DNA of 64,000 nucleotides from Parendozoicomonas callyspongiae (GTDB lineage Bacteria > Pseudomonadota > Gammaproteobacteria > Pseudomonadales > Endozoicomonadaceae), in contig NZ_JAMFLX010000020.1 of assembly GCF_023502345.1 (NCBI RefSeq), positions 1-64,000 of the forward strand. Reading direction: 5' to 3'. Below the pieces are notes generated by a model. That model worked only from the letters and a program-made list of their open reading frames with translations, made no database searches and had not been told where the DNA came from. Position numbers and translations under genes: made by a program. Below, piece after piece: positions 33,225-43,422 of this stretch (position 1 is the first letter of the stretch; every line of letters begins with the position of its first letter).

Positions 33225-34703
33225 ATGGCAGAAGCGAAAGAGCAGGCGGCCGGTGAAGCTGGTGCAGCTGAGGAAGTTGGCTTTTTGGACCAGGCCATTG
33301 CTGCAACCAGTTACACCCCACCTGATGCAACCAAGGAGATGCTGTCTGCTTTTACAGAGCAGGCACTGGAGGGCTCTGTTGTCTGGGATCGTAATCTGAC
33401 CCAGACCATAGAGTCTGCCGTGGCTGCCATTGATGCCCAGATTTCACAACAGTTGTCGGCTATTATGCACGCAGATGATTTCCGGGAACTTGAGGGAAGC
33501 TGGCGCGGACTGAACAAACTGGTGAAAGAGTCCGAGACCGGTTCAGACCTTAAAATCAGGGTTTTTGACGTCGGCAGGGAGGAGCTTCTGGATCAGTTCG
33601 AGAGTGCTCCGGCCATCGATCGCAGCCTGTTCTTCAATAAGTATTACCAGCATGAGTTTGGTACCGCAGGGGGGGAGCCGTATGGTGCCTTGATAGGAGA
33701 TTTCTACTTCAGCCACGACGAGGAAGATGTCGCCCTGTTGCGATATCTTGGCGAGGTCTGCGCGTCCAGTCACTGTCCCTTTATTACCGGAACCAGCCCG
33801 AAGGTTTTTGAATACAGTGATTACCAGATGTTCAATGAGGGTCGGCCTGTGGCTGCCGGCTTCGATGCACCGGCCTACGCCAGCTGGAATGCCTTCCGGG
33901 GCTCTGAGGACTCACGTTATATCTGCATGACCCTGCCCAAGACCCTGGCACGACTGCCCTACGGAAAGGCAACCTCACCTGTTAAATCATTCGATTTTGA
34001 AGAGTTTCAACTGGATGCAGCAGGTGATCCAATTCCCGGCAGTCAGGATGATTTTGTCTGGAGTAACGCGGCTTGGGCCATGGGACTGAACCTGACCCGT
34101 GCCTTTACTCGTTTCGGATGGTGTACCGCCATTCGAGGGAAAGAGAATGGCGGTATGGTCGAGAACCTGCCCAATTTCCTCTATACATCGGAAGCCGGGG
34201 ATCGTATCCAGCAGTGTCCTACAGAGGTGAATCTGACCGATGAGCGGGAGAAAGAGCTGAGTGATCTCGGGTTCCTGCCTCTGGTGCATTATAAGAATTC
34301 CAATTATGCGGTTTTTATGGGTGCGCAGACTATCCAGAAACCAAAGACGTATACGGATCCTTCCGCTACGGCAAACGCGGCTATTTCTGCGCGACTACCC
34401 TACATAATGGCAAGCAGCCGGATAGCCCATTACCTGAAAGTGATGGGCAGGGATCAGATCGGCTCTCATAAAACACCGGAAGATGTTCAGAAATATCTGT
34501 CGACGTGGATGGGCCAGTATGTCAATGCCAATGCTCTGGGAGATGAAGCAAGAGCAACCCATCCGCTACGGGAAGCCAAAATCAGTGTTGTTGAACAGCC
34601 CGGTCGGCCCGGCAGCTATTCCGCTGTCGCTTATATGCGCCCGTGGCTGCAGATGGAAGAACTGACCACATCCCTGCGTATGGTCGCGGAAATTCCGGGT
34701 TAA
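33225..34703 (+). CDS. tssC: T6SS sheath large subunit TssC (VipB)
   Basis: A 492-residue TssC with the conserved LEGSWRGLNKLVKESETG, FFNKYYQHEFGTAGGEPYG, LIGDFYFSH, LPKTLARLPYG and GSHKTPEDVQKYLSTWMGQYVN; C-terminal YSAVAYMRPWLQMEELTTSLR. It is the main sheath subunit recycled by ClpV. It overlaps neither neighbour but is 2 bp after tssB and 7 bp before a paralogue. Confidence 0.96.
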   Translation: MAEAKEQAAGEAGAAEEVGFLDQAIAATSYTPPDATKEMLSAFTEQALEGSVVWDRNLTQTIESAVAAIDAQISQQLSAIMHADDFRELEGSWRGLNKLVKESETGSDLKIRVFDVGREELLDQFESAPAIDRSLFFNKYYQHEFGTAGGEPYGALIGDFYFSHDEEDVALLRYLGEVCASSHCPFITGTSPKVFEYSDYQMFNEGRPVAAGFDAPAYASWNAFRGSEDSRYICMTLPKTLARLPYGKATSPVKSFDFEEFQLDAAGDPIPGSQDDFVWSNAAWAMGLNLTRAFTRFGWCTAIRGKENGGMVENLPNFLYTSEAGDRIQQCPTEVNLTDEREKELSDLGFLPLVHYKNSNYAVFMGAQTIQKPKTYTDPSATANAAISARLPYIMASSRIAHYLKVMGRDQIGSHKTPEDVQKYLSTWMGQYVNANALGDEARATHPLREAKISVVEQPGRPGSYSAVAYMRPWLQMEELTTSLRMVAEIPG

Positions 34704-34710
34704 GCTCGGA

Positions 34711-36054
34711 ATGTCCGCCGCCCAGCAATACAGGGATACCACTGACTGTGATGACAGAGCCCGTGTCACTATAGAGCGACTCATAGCTGAAATCGATGAG
34801 CTGGTCAGTGCCCAGCTGGATGCCATCCTGGTGCACCCTGTGCTTCAGGATCTTCATGGGCGCTGGCTGGCACTCTGGTCGCTGGTGGATCTCCATCTGG
34901 ATCACCGTCTGGTTCTTCTTAAGATTATTAACTGCCAATGGGATGAGTTAGCTGAAGAATTAAACCGCTCGGTGGATATCGAGAGTTCCTGGCTCTATGA
35001 CAGGGTCGGGCGCAGGGAATTGAATACTCCTGGTGGATTGCCCTTTGGCCTTCTGTTGGCGGATTACCTGCCTTCCTCTGATCCGGGAGGTTTGCTGACC
35101 CATGGTGATGATCTTTACACCCTGCAGCTTCTGGCAGCAGTGGGAGCCACGGCTCTTTGTCCCGTGGTGGTTTCGGTAGACGATGGTTTTATGGGAAGCC
35201 GGGATGATCGAATGCTGGCTTCGTTGCAGAGACTGGAGCGGGTGATGGCCAGTGATGATTTTGTCAGCTGGCAACTGTTGCGTCGTTTGGGAGAGTCTGC
35301 TTTTTTGGGGGTGGCTTGGCCCATGCTTCTTTACCACCACGAGCAGGAACGTTTGTGTCGGGGTTTTTGTTATCGCTCACAGGATGCTCAAAGCGGTTAT
35401 CTGCGTGTGGGAGCTGCCTGGGCTTTTGTCTGCATTGTTATGAGGGAATTTGACCGGTGTCGCTGGTTTGGATTTCTGCGTAACTGCGAGCCAGGTATTG
35501 AAGGTGGTGGCCATGTCAGTGGAGGCACGGGAACGGCCAGCAGTAATTTATTTAACCGGGCAGTGGCCAGTATCCGTCTGGGAGAGTATCTGGAGAACTG
35601 CTATCACGGCCTGGGCTTTCTTTCGCCAGGGACAACGTACCTGTCGGATAGCCTCTCTTTCCACACCAATAACTCGGTTATGCAGTGTGGTTCGGGAACC
35701 GATGAGCAGATTCATGGCCTTCTTCAAAGTACCCTGATCGGCTGTCGTTTTGCCCACTATCTTAAGGTGCTGGTCAGAGACCGGATCGGATCATTTGATA
35801 CTGTCGGTGATTGCGAACGTTATCTGAGTCGCTGGCTGCAGAAGTATGTCAGTGATGTTGATTATGGTGAAGACAGTATTATGGCGCGGTTTCCTCTCAA
35901 GCATGCCCAGGTACGTCTTGAGGCGGATAGTCGGCATCCCGGCCGTTATCGCTGTGTCGTCTACCTGCAGCCACAATATCAGTATGATCAGATGGATTCT
36001 GAAATCGTACTGCACACGGATCTGGCAACGGATGCCGTGGGAGGTCAGGTATGA
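34711..36054 (+). CDS. Second TssC-like protein (TssC2), 447 aa
   Basis: This is a diverged paralogue of the preceding tssC. Matching blocks are LHGRWLALWSLVDLHLDHR, ELNTPGGLPFGLLLADYLPS (TssC: EFGTAGGEPYGALIGDFYFS), RDRIGSFDTVGDCERYLSRWLQKYVSD and YRCVVYLQPQYQYDQMDSEI. It is shorter at the N-terminus (by about 45 residues) where TssC meets TssB. Rhizobium ImpD and Agrobacterium TssC40 give precedent for paired TssC genes. It may act at the baseplate or as a minor sheath form; role unproven. It overlaps tssE by 4 bp. Confidence 0.85.
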   Translation: MSAAQQYRDTTDCDDRARVTIERLIAEIDELVSAQLDAILVHPVLQDLHGRWLALWSLVDLHLDHRLVLLKIINCQWDELAEELNRSVDIESSWLYDRVGRRELNTPGGLPFGLLLADYLPSSDPGGLLTHGDDLYTLQLLAAVGATALCPVVVSVDDGFMGSRDDRMLASLQRLERVMASDDFVSWQLLRRLGESAFLGVAWPMLLYHHEQERLCRGFCYRSQDAQSGYLRVGAAWAFVCIVMREFDRCRWFGFLRNCEPGIEGGGHVSGGTGTASSNLFNRAVASIRLGEYLENCYHGLGFLSPGTTYLSDSLSFHTNNSVMQCGSGTDEQIHGLLQSTLIGCRFAHYLKVLVRDRIGSFDTVGDCERYLSRWLQKYVSDVDYGEDSIMARFPLKHAQVRLEADSRHPGRYRCVVYLQPQYQYDQMDSEIVLHTDLATDAVGGQV

Positions 36055-36479
36055 GTGAAAGCCTTATGCAGGCCTTTGCCGGGAATTTTGTCCAGGTATC
36101 CGGCGACAGTGTTCGTAACTCCGTCGTTATGGCTCTGCTGATGCTTTTAGGTTCACGTCCGCAGGATCGTTTTGGTCTGCAGCTGCATCCTGATCTTGAG
36201 TACACCATTCTGGGATTCGGGGTGAATGATCTCCACCAGCTTCGCAATAACCGTCAGGTTGAGAGTTACTGTGAAGATCTTGCCCAGAAGATTCAGAACT
36301 TCGATTGCCGCCTTTCAGGGGTCACGGTAAAACCGGATAAAAGCGAAGAAGCGGGCAGAGATACCCTGCGGTTATTGATCACGGCCCGTCTTGCCGATCA
36401 TGATGATGTGATTGGTCTGTCAACGGATATCCGCCTGATTGATGGTAATTGTGAGATCAGGGAGACAGGTGGTGACTGA
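36051..36479 (+). CDS. tssE: T6SS baseplate wedge protein TssE (gp25-like)
   Basis: A 142-residue gp25-like protein: SLMQAFAGN, DSVRNSVVMALLMLLGSRP, the LHPDLEYTILGFGVNDLHQL region (TssE proteins usually have L-N-Y-G-L-P-D here), and DTLRLLITARLADHDD for the beta core. TssE is a baseplate wedge component. It lies between tssC2 and tssF with overlaps. Confidence 0.85.
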   Translation: MSESLMQAFAGNFVQVSGDSVRNSVVMALLMLLGSRPQDRFGLQLHPDLEYTILGFGVNDLHQLRNNRQVESYCEDLAQKIQNFDCRLSGVTVKPDKSEEAGRDTLRLLITARLADHDDVIGLSTDIRLIDGNCEIRETGGD

Positions 36480-38247
36480 CTCTCTGTTGCAGTATTACAG
36501 CCGTGAACTGGAATTTATCCGTCGCAGAGCCAGACAATTTTCGGAAGCACATCCGGGAACAGCAAGCCGATTGGGTATGGCCGGCGAGCATATCGCCGAT
36601 CCCCATATGGAACGGCTGTTGGAAAGTGTGGCTTTTCTCAATGCCAGACTGGAGATGAAGCTGGATGACAGCTATCCGCAGCTGGCGGAAAGCCTGTTGA
36701 AGATTATGTTTCCTCACTATCTGCGCAGCTTCCCCTCGATGGGGCTGGCTCATATCTCTCCGGATAAAACACTCAAGCAGATTTCCCATTTGCCAGCAGG
36801 CACCCGTCTGGAAGCTCGGGGTGAAGATGGCTCGCTTGTGTTCACTACGGCGTGGGACATGCAGTTAACACCCTTGTCTGTGACTTTCGCTGAGTTAAAA
36901 CAGGCTCCCCTGGATTTCTCTCCCAAGGTTTCAGCTTCGGCCATGCTTCATCTGCGGCTGTGTGCGGCAGATACAGATCTTCATCTGGCAACCCTGGGGC
37001 TGGACTCTCTCTCGTTTCACTTTGATGGTGAACCGGCAATACGAAGGGCTTTGAATGATCTGGTTCACGGTCAGCTGGCCGGAATCATTATAAGCGGCAG
37101 TGGTGCAGGCGAGGGGCGTTACCTGCCGGTTGAGAAGCTGGCACCGGTGGGTGGGAGCAGGTATTTGCTGCCAAAACCAGCTGTGAGTTTTGGTGGTTAT
37201 CAGCAGTTAATGGAGGTGATGGCTTTTCCTGATCCTTTTCTTGGTTTTACCTTAAACGGTTTAAAAAATCTGATTACCACCATGGACTGTCAGGAACTGA
37301 ATGTTTACCTGCTGCTCAGGGAGGCTCCCCCGGAATTTTCACGCTCGGTTTCTGCACAGCGCTTTCGCACCGGATGTGTGCCAGTTGTGAATCTGTTCAA
37401 GTGCCAGGCGGAGCCCCTGATTCTGAATTACGGTCGTATGCGCGATAAGGTGATTCCTGATGCCCAGGCCGGGGATACCCTGGAAGTGTGGTCTATCGAG
37501 AAAGTGACGGATCTGACTCACCATGATCATAAAGTTGTTCCGCCCCTTTACGGACATAACTTCAATGCCAGCGAAACAGGATTGTATTGGCTTGATGTTG
37601 GTGGCCGTGATCCGAGGGGAACATTTCATACCTATCTTTCGATCTCAGATGTGAACTACAACCCGCTGGTGGATGACCGCCGCGTCTTTGCCATTGATAC
37701 CTGGTGCAGCAATGGCAATCGTCCACGTGCACTGGCATCGGGTACTCATCTGGAGTGTATAGACAATATTGAACTGCCGGGTATTGTTAGACTTATGGAC
37801 AGTCCGACACCCAGAAGATTGTCACCGCAGGGGTATGAAGCCGCCTGGGCATTGCTTTCACATTTGCAGCTGAATTATGAGGGGCTGTTTGCTTCAAATT
37901 CCCCGGAACAGAGCATGCGTTTGTTGATCAGGCTCTATATGAGGGGACAGTGTCCGGATGGCAATGCCTGGATTGAGGCCATTCGAACAATTGCGGTCGA
38001 ACCGGTAACCGCCCCTGTCTATCTTGGTGGAAGGCACTGTTTGAGTCGGGGGCGAAGAGTTCTGATTACCCTTGACCCGGAGCCGCTAAGAGAAACGTCC
38101 TTTCAACTGTTTATTCAGACTCTCGATCAACTGGCTGCAAGCTACGCCAGCTTTGACAGTTTTCTTCAGGTTGCTGTTGTTCTGCAGGGCCAGCACGGAG
38201 TTCACACCCAATGTCATCGGCATCAGGCCCGGCAGGCCGGACTGTAA
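36472..38247 (+). CDS. tssF: T6SS baseplate protein TssF
   Basis: A 591-residue TssF: VTDSLLQYYSRELEFIRRRARQ, EHIADPHMERLLESVAFLNARLEMKLDD, the PQLAESLLKIMFPHYLRSFPSM block and SDVNYNPLVDDRRVFAIDTWCSNGNRP. GGGAGACAGG just upstream supports GTG 36472 over the ATG 36439 start. It overlaps tssE by 8 bp and tssG by 37 bp. Confidence 0.93.
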   Translation: MTDSLLQYYSRELEFIRRRARQFSEAHPGTASRLGMAGEHIADPHMERLLESVAFLNARLEMKLDDSYPQLAESLLKIMFPHYLRSFPSMGLAHISPDKTLKQISHLPAGTRLEARGEDGSLVFTTAWDMQLTPLSVTFAELKQAPLDFSPKVSASAMLHLRLCAADTDLHLATLGLDSLSFHFDGEPAIRRALNDLVHGQLAGIIISGSGAGEGRYLPVEKLAPVGGSRYLLPKPAVSFGGYQQLMEVMAFPDPFLGFTLNGLKNLITTMDCQELNVYLLLREAPPEFSRSVSAQRFRTGCVPVVNLFKCQAEPLILNYGRMRDKVIPDAQAGDTLEVWSIEKVTDLTHHDHKVVPPLYGHNFNASETGLYWLDVGGRDPRGTFHTYLSISDVNYNPLVDDRRVFAIDTWCSNGNRPRALASGTHLECIDNIELPGIVRLMDSPTPRRLSPQGYEAAWALLSHLQLNYEGLFASNSPEQSMRLLIRLYMRGQCPDGNAWIEAIRTIAVEPVTAPVYLGGRHCLSRGRRVLITLDPEPLRETSFQLFIQTLDQLAASYASFDSFLQVAVVLQGQHGVHTQCHRHQARQAGL

Positions 38248-39203
38248 TCAACCGGCTGCAGTCAAAGCCTCACGGCTTTGAACTGCCACAGGTTTTCAGA
38301 ATTTTCCGGCGGCTGGAAAAGTATGTGGACTGGCCGGTTGAAATTGATATCACCGTCAGCCCAATGCCACGTTACTCTCATTATGAAATCCTCAGTGTAA
38401 CCCGGCACCACTGTGGGTGGAGAGTCGAATGCCGTGCTCCGGCACTCACTGGGTCTCGTGGTGTGTTGCCATTCTATCTTCGCGATACGGCCCTGGCTTT
38501 GGAGATAGAGAATGGTGACCGAGCCATGGCTGATTTTTTCTCCATGTTTGAGGCACCGTGGCTGAGTCGTCTGGCAAGAGGCTGCAGCAAGTATGATCTG
38601 TGTGCCCTGAATGAAGAACCCAGAAGAGGCTATGAGCATCATGGTGTTCATGTTTCGACTCTGCTTGAGAAGCTCTTACCTCAGGCCCGCATGGGAGTTT
38701 ATACAAGAACGGATCTGCTGCGATATACCTGCCTGATGGGACGATGGCACCGCCATCTTGAAGGTTTGCGTGCTGTCCTCAGTGACTATTTCCAGCTGAA
38801 AGTCGTTGTCAGGGCTGCAACACCGAGACGACACCGGCTGGCAGAAAATTCCCTGGTAAAACTCGGTGCGACTGGCGTTAACAATGAACTCGGGCATGCC
38901 ATGCTGCTGGGGAGTGGTGGTTACTTAGACAGCTGGCGGATTGATATTTTGCTCATGCCTGTGAACAACAGAGAGCTGATGGATATTCTGAATAATCCCA
39001 GCCTGATCAGAGCAGTCAGCCATATAACCGGCCTTTATTTGGGAGATGGTACGCCATCGACAGTTTATGTCATGGCACACCGACGTTTTCTTCATACCCC
39101 TCCCATCAGTAGTAAAACGCTGTTTGCTCAACTGGGTCAGTCTTTCTGCCTGGCACCTGAGAGGCATCCTGACGGTGTCGTGCGAATTCGTATGTGTGTG
39201 TAA
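38211..39203 (+). CDS. tssG: T6SS baseplate protein TssG
   Basis: A 330-residue TssG: VINRLQSKPHGFELPQVFRIFRR, RYSHYEILSVTRHHCGWRVECRAPALTG-type region, LPFYLRDTA, and the C-terminal YFQLKVVVR, NSLVKLGATGVNNELGHAMLLG. TssF and TssG form the wedge with TssE and TssK. It overlaps tssF and lies 15 bp before clpV. Confidence 0.9.
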   Translation: MSSASGPAGRTVINRLQSKPHGFELPQVFRIFRRLEKYVDWPVEIDITVSPMPRYSHYEILSVTRHHCGWRVECRAPALTGSRGVLPFYLRDTALALEIENGDRAMADFFSMFEAPWLSRLARGCSKYDLCALNEEPRRGYEHHGVHVSTLLEKLLPQARMGVYTRTDLLRYTCLMGRWHRHLEGLRAVLSDYFQLKVVVRAATPRRHRLAENSLVKLGATGVNNELGHAMLLGSGGYLDSWRIDILLMPVNNRELMDILNNPSLIRAVSHITGLYLGDGTPSTVYVMAHRRFLHTPPISSKTLFAQLGQSFCLAPERHPDGVVRIRMCV

Positions 39204-39218
39204 TTCCGGAGAATTGTT

Positions 39219-41843
39219 ATGGTCATGGTCAATCTCAAAAATCTTGTCTCACGACTTGATATGTCAGTGAGAAAAGCACTGGAGGCTGCTGCGGGGAGTG
39301 CCATGGCCCGAGGGCATCACGATATCGAGATTGAGCACTGGTTTCAGTCCATGCTGTCAGAAAAGAACAAAGAGCTGGGGCAGGTCATTGATGAGATGCG
39401 CCTGGACAGAAGCCGTATTGGTGATGATCTGCAATATCGCATTAATGGTTTTCGGACAGGGAATGATCGCCAGCCGGGTTTATCAACAGCTCTAGTTCAA
39501 CTAGCTGAAAGTGCATGGCTGCTGGCCTCTATTGATTATCGGCGTAACTCGATAACAGCCATTGACCTGCTACTGGCAGAATTGGAGCGCGAAACCACCA
39601 AGCTGGGCGGTGAATCTCTCTCAAGGGAGTTTGAAAACATATCGGTAGAAGGGCTGAAGAAACTTGCGGGCCAGGTAACATCTCAGGTCGCAGGTGAAGG
39701 CGGTGCTGCCGGTGAAGCGGGCGCTGATATTCCAACTGAGGGAGGCGCTCTTGATAAATACACCATTAACCTCACTGCTCAGGCCCGTGAAGGCAAGCTT
39801 GATCCTGTGATCGGACGTCATGGTGAGATTCGCAAAGCGATTGATATTCTCTGTCGTCGCCGACAGAACAACCCGTTGCTTGTTGGTGACCCGGGAACGG
39901 GCAAAACGGCCATTGTTGAAGGCCTGGCCCAGGCCATTGTGGCTGGTGAAGTTCCTGATCGCTTGAAAGGTGTGCAGCTAAGGACACTTGATCTGGCTCT
40001 GCTGCAAGCGGGAGCAAGTATTAAGGGGGAATTTGAAAATCGCTTAAAGGATGTTATCCGGGAAGTTCAGCAGGGTGTTGAACCGGTTATTGTTTTTATA
40101 GATGAAGCGCACACTTTGATTGGTGCCGGCGGAGCAAGTGGCCAGCATGATGCAGCCAACCTATTAAAACCCGCCCTGGCGCGTGGGGAGTTCCGGACAG
40201 TGGCAGCAACCACCTGGGCAGAATATCACCAGTATATGGAAAAAGATCAGGCTTTGGCCCGCCGCTTCCAGACCGTCAGAGTCAGCGAACCGACATCTGA
40301 CGACTGTGTGCAGATATTGCGTGGGCTGACGAATTCCCTGGAAAGCCATCACGGTATCCGGGTGCTGGAAGAAGCCATGACATCTGCTGTGAATCTGACT
40401 ATCCGCTATCTGCCCTCACGACGGTTGCCGGATAAGGCTATCAGTGTTCTGGACACAGCCTGTTCCCGCGTGGCACTGGCCCGTCATGCCCGGCCGGAAA
40501 GGATTGAAGAGCTGGAGCAGGAAATACGGCGTTTGGAGCAGGAGGTTCAGTCCCGAGGAAGAGAAGCTCTGATTATTGAGGAAACAGGGGAGAAACTTCC
40601 AGCTTTGAACAGCCGTCTTGAAGAAGTTCGTGCAACGCTGGAAAGCCTTAGAGAGCAATGGGAGACCGAGCAAAAGCTGGTTGCCGAGATGACGGAACTA
40701 CAGGAGACCCTGGATGGTCAGTACTCCGAAGGGTTGGGAAAAGTTGATGAAGAAGTAAAAAATCGATATCTGGCCTGTCGTGAGGAACTCAATAAATGCC
40801 AGGGTGATCAGGGCCTGATGACCGCCGTTGTTTCTGAAGAGGTGATTGCAGATGTGCTGGCTTCATGGACCGGTATCCCCCTGGGCAATATTGTTTCAGA
40901 TGAAATGACCCGGTTGCGAACACTGGAAGACCGGCTGGCCGAGCGGGTGATTGGCCAGAAACACGCCTTGTCAGCTCTTGGGGAAAGTCTGCGGGTAGCG
41001 CGGGCGGGTCTGACTGATCCCAACAAACCTATCGGTGTACTGTTTTTTTGTGGACCAAGTGGTACCGGGAAAACAGAAACTGGTCTGGCTTTAGCAGATA
41101 TCCTGTTCAGTGGTGAACAGGATCTGGTCACCATAAATATGTCAGAGTTCAAGGAAGAGCATAAGGTATCCATGCTTCTGGGCGCTCCTGCAGGTTATGT
41201 TGGTTATGGTGAGGGCGGTGTGTTAACGGAAGCGGTGCGCAGAAATCCCTACTGCATTCTGATGCTGGATGAGTTTGAGAAAGCTCACCCGGGTGTGCAT
41301 GATATTTTCTACCGCATCTTTGATAAAGGTCGGATCAGTGACAGCGAGGGCAGGGAAGTCGATTTCCGAAATACTCTGATTATTCTGACATCCAATGCCG
41401 CTGCCCAGGATATCTCAGAAGCCTGCGAAGGTGATGAGGAAAGTGTCTGGCCCCAGACCCGTGAGCTTCTATCTCAAATCCGGCCAACTCTGGAGCAGTA
41501 CTTTAAACCGGCTTTTCTGGGACGTATTGAAACGATTCCCTATTATCCCCTGACCCGTGATCAACTGAAAAAGATTGGTGATATGGCTCTTAACAAACTG
41601 GAGAAGCGGGTAGTTGAGCATTATGGTGCCAGCTTTTCCTGCGATGACTCTGTGGTCGAACATCTTGTTGATCTGTGTGATGATCCCAATATCGGTGCCC
41701 GGGCAATTGAACATGCCATTAACCGGGTTCTGTTGCCAAATCTGGCTCAGACATGTATTGCCCGCCTTGGGGAGAGAGAGGAGATTAACAATATTACTGT
41801 GCACTGGAATGATGTTGTTGGGGCTGTATCAGAAATACAGTAG
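39219..41843 (+). CDS. clpV: T6SS sheath-recycling ATPase ClpV (TssH)
   Basis: An 874-residue ClpV. An N-terminal Clp-N-like repeat region (about residues 1-160) is followed by AAA1 with Walker A GDPGTGKT (about 223-230), [16 protein letters not shown], then a coiled M-domain (about 415-520; [18 protein letters not shown]), and AAA2 with Walker A GPSGTGKT (about 612-619) and [12 protein letters not shown]. It extracts TssC from contracted sheath. ATG 39219 has GGAG 9 bp upstream. It closes the T6SS operon; an inverted repeat TTCCCATCT/AGATGGGAA (41849-41857/41878-41886) follows. Confidence 0.96.
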   Translation: MVMVNLKNLVSRLDMSVRKALEAAAGSAMARGHHDIEIEHWFQSMLSEKNKELGQVIDEMRLDRSRIGDDLQYRINGFRTGNDRQPGLSTALVQLAESAWLLASIDYRRNSITAIDLLLAELERETTKLGGESLSREFENISVEGLKKLAGQVTSQVAGEGGAAGEAGADIPTEGGALDKYTINLTAQAREGKLDPVIGRHGEIRKAIDILCRRRQNNPLLVGDPGTGKTAIVEGLAQAIVAGEVPDRLKGVQLRTLDLALLQAGASIKGEFENRLKDVIREVQQGVEPVIVFIDEAHTLIGAGGASGQHDAANLLKPALARGEFRTVAATTWAEYHQYMEKDQALARRFQTVRVSEPTSDDCVQILRGLTNSLESHHGIRVLEEAMTSAVNLTIRYLPSRRLPDKAISVLDTACSRVALARHARPERIEELEQEIRRLEQEVQSRGREALIIEETGEKLPALNSRLEEVRATLESLREQWETEQKLVAEMTELQETLDGQYSEGLGKVDEEVKNRYLACREELNKCQGDQGLMTAVVSEEVIADVLASWTGIPLGNIVSDEMTRLRTLEDRLAERVIGQKHALSALGESLRVARAGLTDPNKPIGVLFFCGPSGTGKTETGLALADILFSGEQDLVTINMSEFKEEHKVSMLLGAPAGYVGYGEGGVLTEAVRRNPYCILMLDEFEKAHPGVHDIFYRIFDKGRISDSEGREVDFRNTLIILTSNAAAQDISEACEGDEESVWPQTRELLSQIRPTLEQYFKPAFLGRIETIPYYPLTRDQLKKIGDMALNKLEKRVVEHYGASFSCDDSVVEHLVDLCDDPNIGARAIEHAINRVLLPNLAQTCIARLGEREEINNITVHWNDVVGAVSEIQ

Positions 41844-41896
41844 GGTTCTTCCCATCTTGGGACATATGAATGACCTGAGATGGGAACATGTAAACT

Positions 41897-42298
41897 CTAA
41901 TTGAGTGACTGCCTGCGCGCTTCAACCCAGCTGAGTTCAGGGTTTTCAGTAATACGATCTTCAATTTTCTGGAAGGCATTGATCTCTTCATCTGTCATAA
42001 AGTGCAAACAGTCACCCCCAAGGAACCACAGCAGATCCCTTGGCACCAGAGGCGTAAGTTGGGGATGGTTGCCAATAAAACTGAACAGCCAATTTTGTGC
42101 CAGGTACTGACCATCTGCAGGATTGCTGTCAAGCTCTTTGATGGCGGCTTTTAGACTATCCACTAACTCTTTCTGCTGCTCTTCCTGAACAATTTTTGCC
42201 AGCTCTTCAGGTAAGCGCTTGGCAAACTCGTCCAAAAGCATGCGATTAAATGAGAAAAAGTCACTCTTGTCGTTTTCTTTGCTGTTAGAGGCAGACAT
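41897..42298 (-). CDS. PA2817-like family protein, 133 aa
   Basis: A cytoplasmic protein with a coiled N-terminal half (LLDEFAKRLPEELAKIVQEE) and a C-terminal RDLLWFLGGDCLHFMTDEEI block that resembles the PA2817 family of Pseudomonas and relatives (by recollection, not search). Function unknown. AGGGA and spacing favour ATG 42298 over 42322. It converges on clpV and is divergent from the ABC transporter. Confidence 0.7.
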   Translation of the reverse strand: MSASNSKENDKSDFFSFNRMLLDEFAKRLPEELAKIVQEEQQKELVDSLKAAIKELDSNPADGQYLAQNWLFSFIGNHPQLTPLVPRDLLWFLGGDCLHFMTDEEINAFQKIEDRITENPELSWVEARRQSLN

Positions 42299-42449
42299 GG
42301 CAATATCCCTGAAAATCGGCACAAACTAGACAAGCCTGGGTATATGGTCAAGGGATTTTTTATCAGTTAGCGGATATCACACTCTATTTTCGGGATTAAT
42401 TCCTATAAAATCCGTTTTTTGTAATCGAAATATTCTGCAATGGAGTGCA

Positions 42450-43367
42450 ATGACCAAAGCACTGACAATCCGCAAGCTTCGTAAAACTTACGACAATGGC
42501 CATGAGGCTCTCAAAGGCATTGATCTCTCGGTAGAGCCCGGTGATTTTTTTGCCTTGCTCGGTCCGAATGGTGCCGGTAAATCGACCACTATTGGTATTA
42601 TCTCCTCACTGGTTAATAAATCAGCCGGGCATGTTGATATCTTCGGTTATGATATTGATCATGATCTTGTGGCTGCCAAGTGCCATCTTGGTGTTGTTCC
42701 CCAGGAATTTAATTTCAACCAGTTTGAAAAGGTTCAGGATGTTGTCGTCACCCAGGCGGGTTATTACGGTATCCATCACCGAGAAGCACGAAGGAACTCT
42801 GAGTCGTATCTGAAGCAGCTGGGTTTATGGGATAAGCGTGATACGCAATCCCGCATGCTGTCCGGTGGTATGAAACGGCGGTTAATGATCGCGAGAGCAT
42901 TAATACACCAACCACGTCTGTTGATTCTGGATGAACCGACAGCGGGTGTTGATATTGAACTTCGCCGTACTCTCTGGGATTTTATCAGTGAGATTAACAG
43001 TCAGGGGACAACAGTCATCCTGACAACGCATTACCTGGAAGAAGCCGAGCAGATGTGTAGCAATATCGCCATTATTGATGATGGCTCTATTATCGAAAAC
43101 ACCAGCATGAAACAGTTGCTGCGCAAGCTTGATAAAGAGAGTTTCTTCCTTGATACCCGGCAGGTACTCCCTGAGCAGTCCATTTTTGCAGGATATGATG
43201 TTCGTCGTGTTGATGAACATACCCTTGAGGTTGAGGTGGGTAAAACCCAGGGATTGAATGGGTTGTTCCTGCAGTTGAATGAGCAGCAGATTGATGTTGT
43301 CAGCATGCGCAACAAATCTAATCGGTTAGAAGAGTTGTTTGTTGGTATGACCAATAAAGATAAGTAA
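42450..43367 (+). CDS. yadG: ABC transporter ATP-binding protein (YadG-like)
   Basis: A 305-residue ATPase with Walker A LLGPNGAGKST (about residues 36-46), Q-loop in VVPQEFNF, signature LSGGMKRRL and Walker B LLILDEPTAGVD, then the H-loop TTHYLEEAEQ. The C-terminal 75 residues (DKESFFLDTRQVL and on) match the extension of YadG/CcmA-type ABC-2 exporters. It is followed 55 bp later by its permease. Substrate unknown. Confidence 0.9.
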   Translation: MTKALTIRKLRKTYDNGHEALKGIDLSVEPGDFFALLGPNGAGKSTTIGIISSLVNKSAGHVDIFGYDIDHDLVAAKCHLGVVPQEFNFNQFEKVQDVVVTQAGYYGIHHREARRNSESYLKQLGLWDKRDTQSRMLSGGMKRRLMIARALIHQPRLLILDEPTAGVDIELRRTLWDFISEINSQGTTVILTTHYLEEAEQMCSNIAIIDDGSIIENTSMKQLLRKLDKESFFLDTRQVLPEQSIFAGYDVRRVDEHTLEVEVGKTQGLNGLFLQLNEQQIDVVSMRNKSNRLEELFVGMTNKDK

Positions 43368-43422
43368 CCGCTTTAAACAGCCATAAGCGGATAATTAGAA
43401 TTCGATTGAGTGTTTCAAGACC

